DNA of 5,268 nt from Desulfobulbaceae bacterium UBA2775. GTDB taxonomy: Bacteria; Desulfobacterota; Desulfobulbia; Desulfobulbales; Desulfocapsaceae. This document shows positions 4,232 to 5,268 of this stretch, in pieces. Where the stretch lies: contig DEIL01000063.1 of assembly GCA_002352445.1 (NCBI GenBank), positions 1-5,268 of the forward strand, written 5' to 3'. The position numbers and the translations under genes are program-made. Within the stretch, counting starts at the first letter, position 1. Every line of letters begins with the position of its first letter. Under the pieces are notes generated by a model. The model was not told the DNA's origin. It ran no database searches and saw nothing but the letters and a program-made list of their open reading frames with translations.

Positions 4232-5268
4232 TTACTTCTTCAACTCCTTTCTCAGAGAGGCAATCTCCGACTGCAAGGTCTCTCTAAGACCTGCAATCTC
4301 TTTTTGTAAATCGATATTAGAAGAGACAGTATCCGCGTGGGAATGATCCTCAGCGAGGACCTGGCTGTCACTGTTCACCTCTTCAACAGAATCTTCGACG
4401 GTGGCTACCTTACCCGCGGAGCTGTCTTCTGCCGGGAGTTCCCTGGCCGACAACATAGCCTGCTGCCACTGTACAACCCTGGAGATCTCATTGAGCAGTA
4501 AGTCCTGATTCTTCCCACCATTCTCGCCCAGTGACCCCAGTGCATCATAACCGGATTTAAGCAGGCCATATGATTCTGAACTCGACTCAGTTCGATACTG
4601 ATCGATATGCTGTGTCACTGTTGACAGCAACTGCAGGAATGACTTCTCCAAAGGTTTTGCCGCCCACAGATGGTTCAATTGATCGATTTCCGAAGAAAGG
4701 CTCTCAATTATTTTGCCATCAAATTCCAAACCTATGGAATCTATATACAGCCCCAGGGCCTCTATCGGATCAACTGCTGTAGCCAAATCCTGATCTGCAC
4801 CTTCAATGACTTCATCCGATTTTTCTTTGATACCTTCATCTACTGAAGACTCTTCCCCACCACCGTCGGCCTCAATTTTATCTTCGCCGGGTTCTTCAGC
4901 GGCCGGAACGTCCTCTGCAGTTTTTTGTTGTTTTTCCACGGCAGCATCGATTTCTTCTTCAGGATCAGTTTTGAGATCAACAACAGCCTCTGCGACAGGC
5001 TGTTCGTCAACAAAGAAGTCATCAAGGGTCGCAGATAGTTCTTCAGTGAGACTTTCCTCAGACGAGGGATCAACAAAAGAATCCGCACGATAAGCTGACG
5101 TCTCTTCGTTGCCCCCGAGGGCAGGAGCCAGACTACCGGATTCCTCCATGGGCAACGCTTCCTCATCCGAATCATCATCAGCTTCTGTCTCTACATCCAC
5201 CCCCGCCAGCGCCATATTTTTATCGACGGAGATAATAGTGTCGACATCCTGGTCAGGTTCAGTCAGTT
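4232..5268 (-). CDS. Unrecognised acidic protein with C-terminal coiled coil (5' end outside window)
   Basis: I do not recognise the family. The frame is open from the window edge; the first ATG in the window is at 5215, but it lacks a ribosome-binding site, and the 17 codons before it encode similar acidic sequence (TEPDQDVDTIISVDKN), so the true start is probably upstream. Numbering from that ATG (327 residues), residues 1-145 are low-complexity and rich in Glu, Asp, Ser and Ala, likely disordered. Residues 150-260 look like a folded helical domain with hydrophobic patterning (LGLYIDSIGLEFDGKIIESL, LNHLWAAKPLEKSFLQLL, VVQWQQAML). Residues 262-300 form a second acidic linker. Residues 302-327 form a coiled coil with an 11-residue tandem repeat (EIAGLRETLQS / EIASLRKELKK). 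No signal peptide, membrane segment or catalytic motif is visible. A scaffold or adaptor role is possible but unproven. The gene converges on the cytochrome b gene and ends at a strong terminator. Confidence 0.8.
   Translation of the reverse strand, partial: LTEPDQDVDTIISVDKNMALAGVDVETEADDDSDEEALPMEESGSLAPALGGNEETSAYRADSFVDPSSEESLTEELSATLDDFFVDEQPVAEAVVDLKTDPEEEIDAAVEKQQKTAEDVPAAEEPGEDKIEADGGGEESSVDEGIKEKSDEVIEGADQDLATAVDPIEALGLYIDSIGLEFDGKIIESLSSEIDQLNHLWAAKPLEKSFLQLLSTVTQHIDQYRTESSSESYGLLKSGYDALGSLGENGGKNQDLLLNEISRVVQWQQAMLSARELPAEDSSAGKVATVEDSVEEVNSDSQVLAEDHSHADTVSSNIDLQKEIAGLRETLQSEIASLRKELKK

Noticed and set aside
4021..4287. Plus-strand frame overlapping the cytochrome b end as a separate third subunit
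   Set aside because: It is out of frame with the cytochrome b, runs through the terminator hairpin and has no helix or haem motif; it is a shadow frame.
4806..5178. Ser-rich frame on the plus strand and basic frame on the minus strand overlapping the acidic gene
   Set aside because: Their biased composition is the expected shadow of an Asp/Glu-rich gene in other frames; neither has a ribosome-binding site or family motif.
1..5268. CRISPR array, insertion sequence, prophage, tRNA or toxin-antitoxin pair
   Set aside because: I saw no regularly spaced direct repeats, transposase or phage motifs, tRNA-like cloverleaf or small paired ORFs of that kind; the window is almost fully accounted for by ordinary genes.

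Overview
The window reads as a compact chromosomal segment of a Gram-negative anaerobe, most likely a Desulfobacterota member of the Desulfobulbales type. That placement is an inference from the gene neighbourhood (ilvB-ilvN next to a short psd, rsmD-coaD, and a Rieske/cytochrome b pair) and from the moderate GC content. No rRNA or other taxonomic marker is present to confirm it.

Layout, plus strand, bases 1-4147: the 3' end of ilvB (acetolactate synthase large subunit); a 128-base gap carrying a perfect REP-like palindrome; ilvN (small regulatory subunit); psd (phosphatidylserine decarboxylase, short form); rsmD (16S rRNA G966 methyltransferase, TTG start); coaD (phosphopantetheine adenylyltransferase); a small Rieske 2Fe-2S protein whose ATG overlaps the coaD stop; and a seven-helix cytochrome b. 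All are co-directional and closely packed, so from ilvN to the cytochrome b they could form one long transcription unit. Minus strand, bases 4232-5268: the 3' part of an acidic, low-complexity protein with a C-terminal coiled coil, converging on the cytochrome gene. A strong hairpin lies between the convergent genes; its T-tract faces the minus-strand transcript.

Functionally the plus-strand block mixes branched-chain amino acid synthesis (IlvB/IlvN), membrane lipid synthesis (Psd), ribosome maturation (RsmD), coenzyme A synthesis (CoaD) and a quinol-oxidising module (Rieske plus cytochrome b). The first five are ordinary housekeeping genes. The most interesting part is the Rieske/cytochrome b pair: it has all cluster and haem ligands of a bc1/b6f-type complex but no c-type cytochrome gene in the window, and the usual PEWY quinol-site motif is replaced by GPWF. 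Second is the acidic coiled-coil protein, which I could not assign to a family. I see no CRISPR array, insertion sequence, phage gene or RNA gene.
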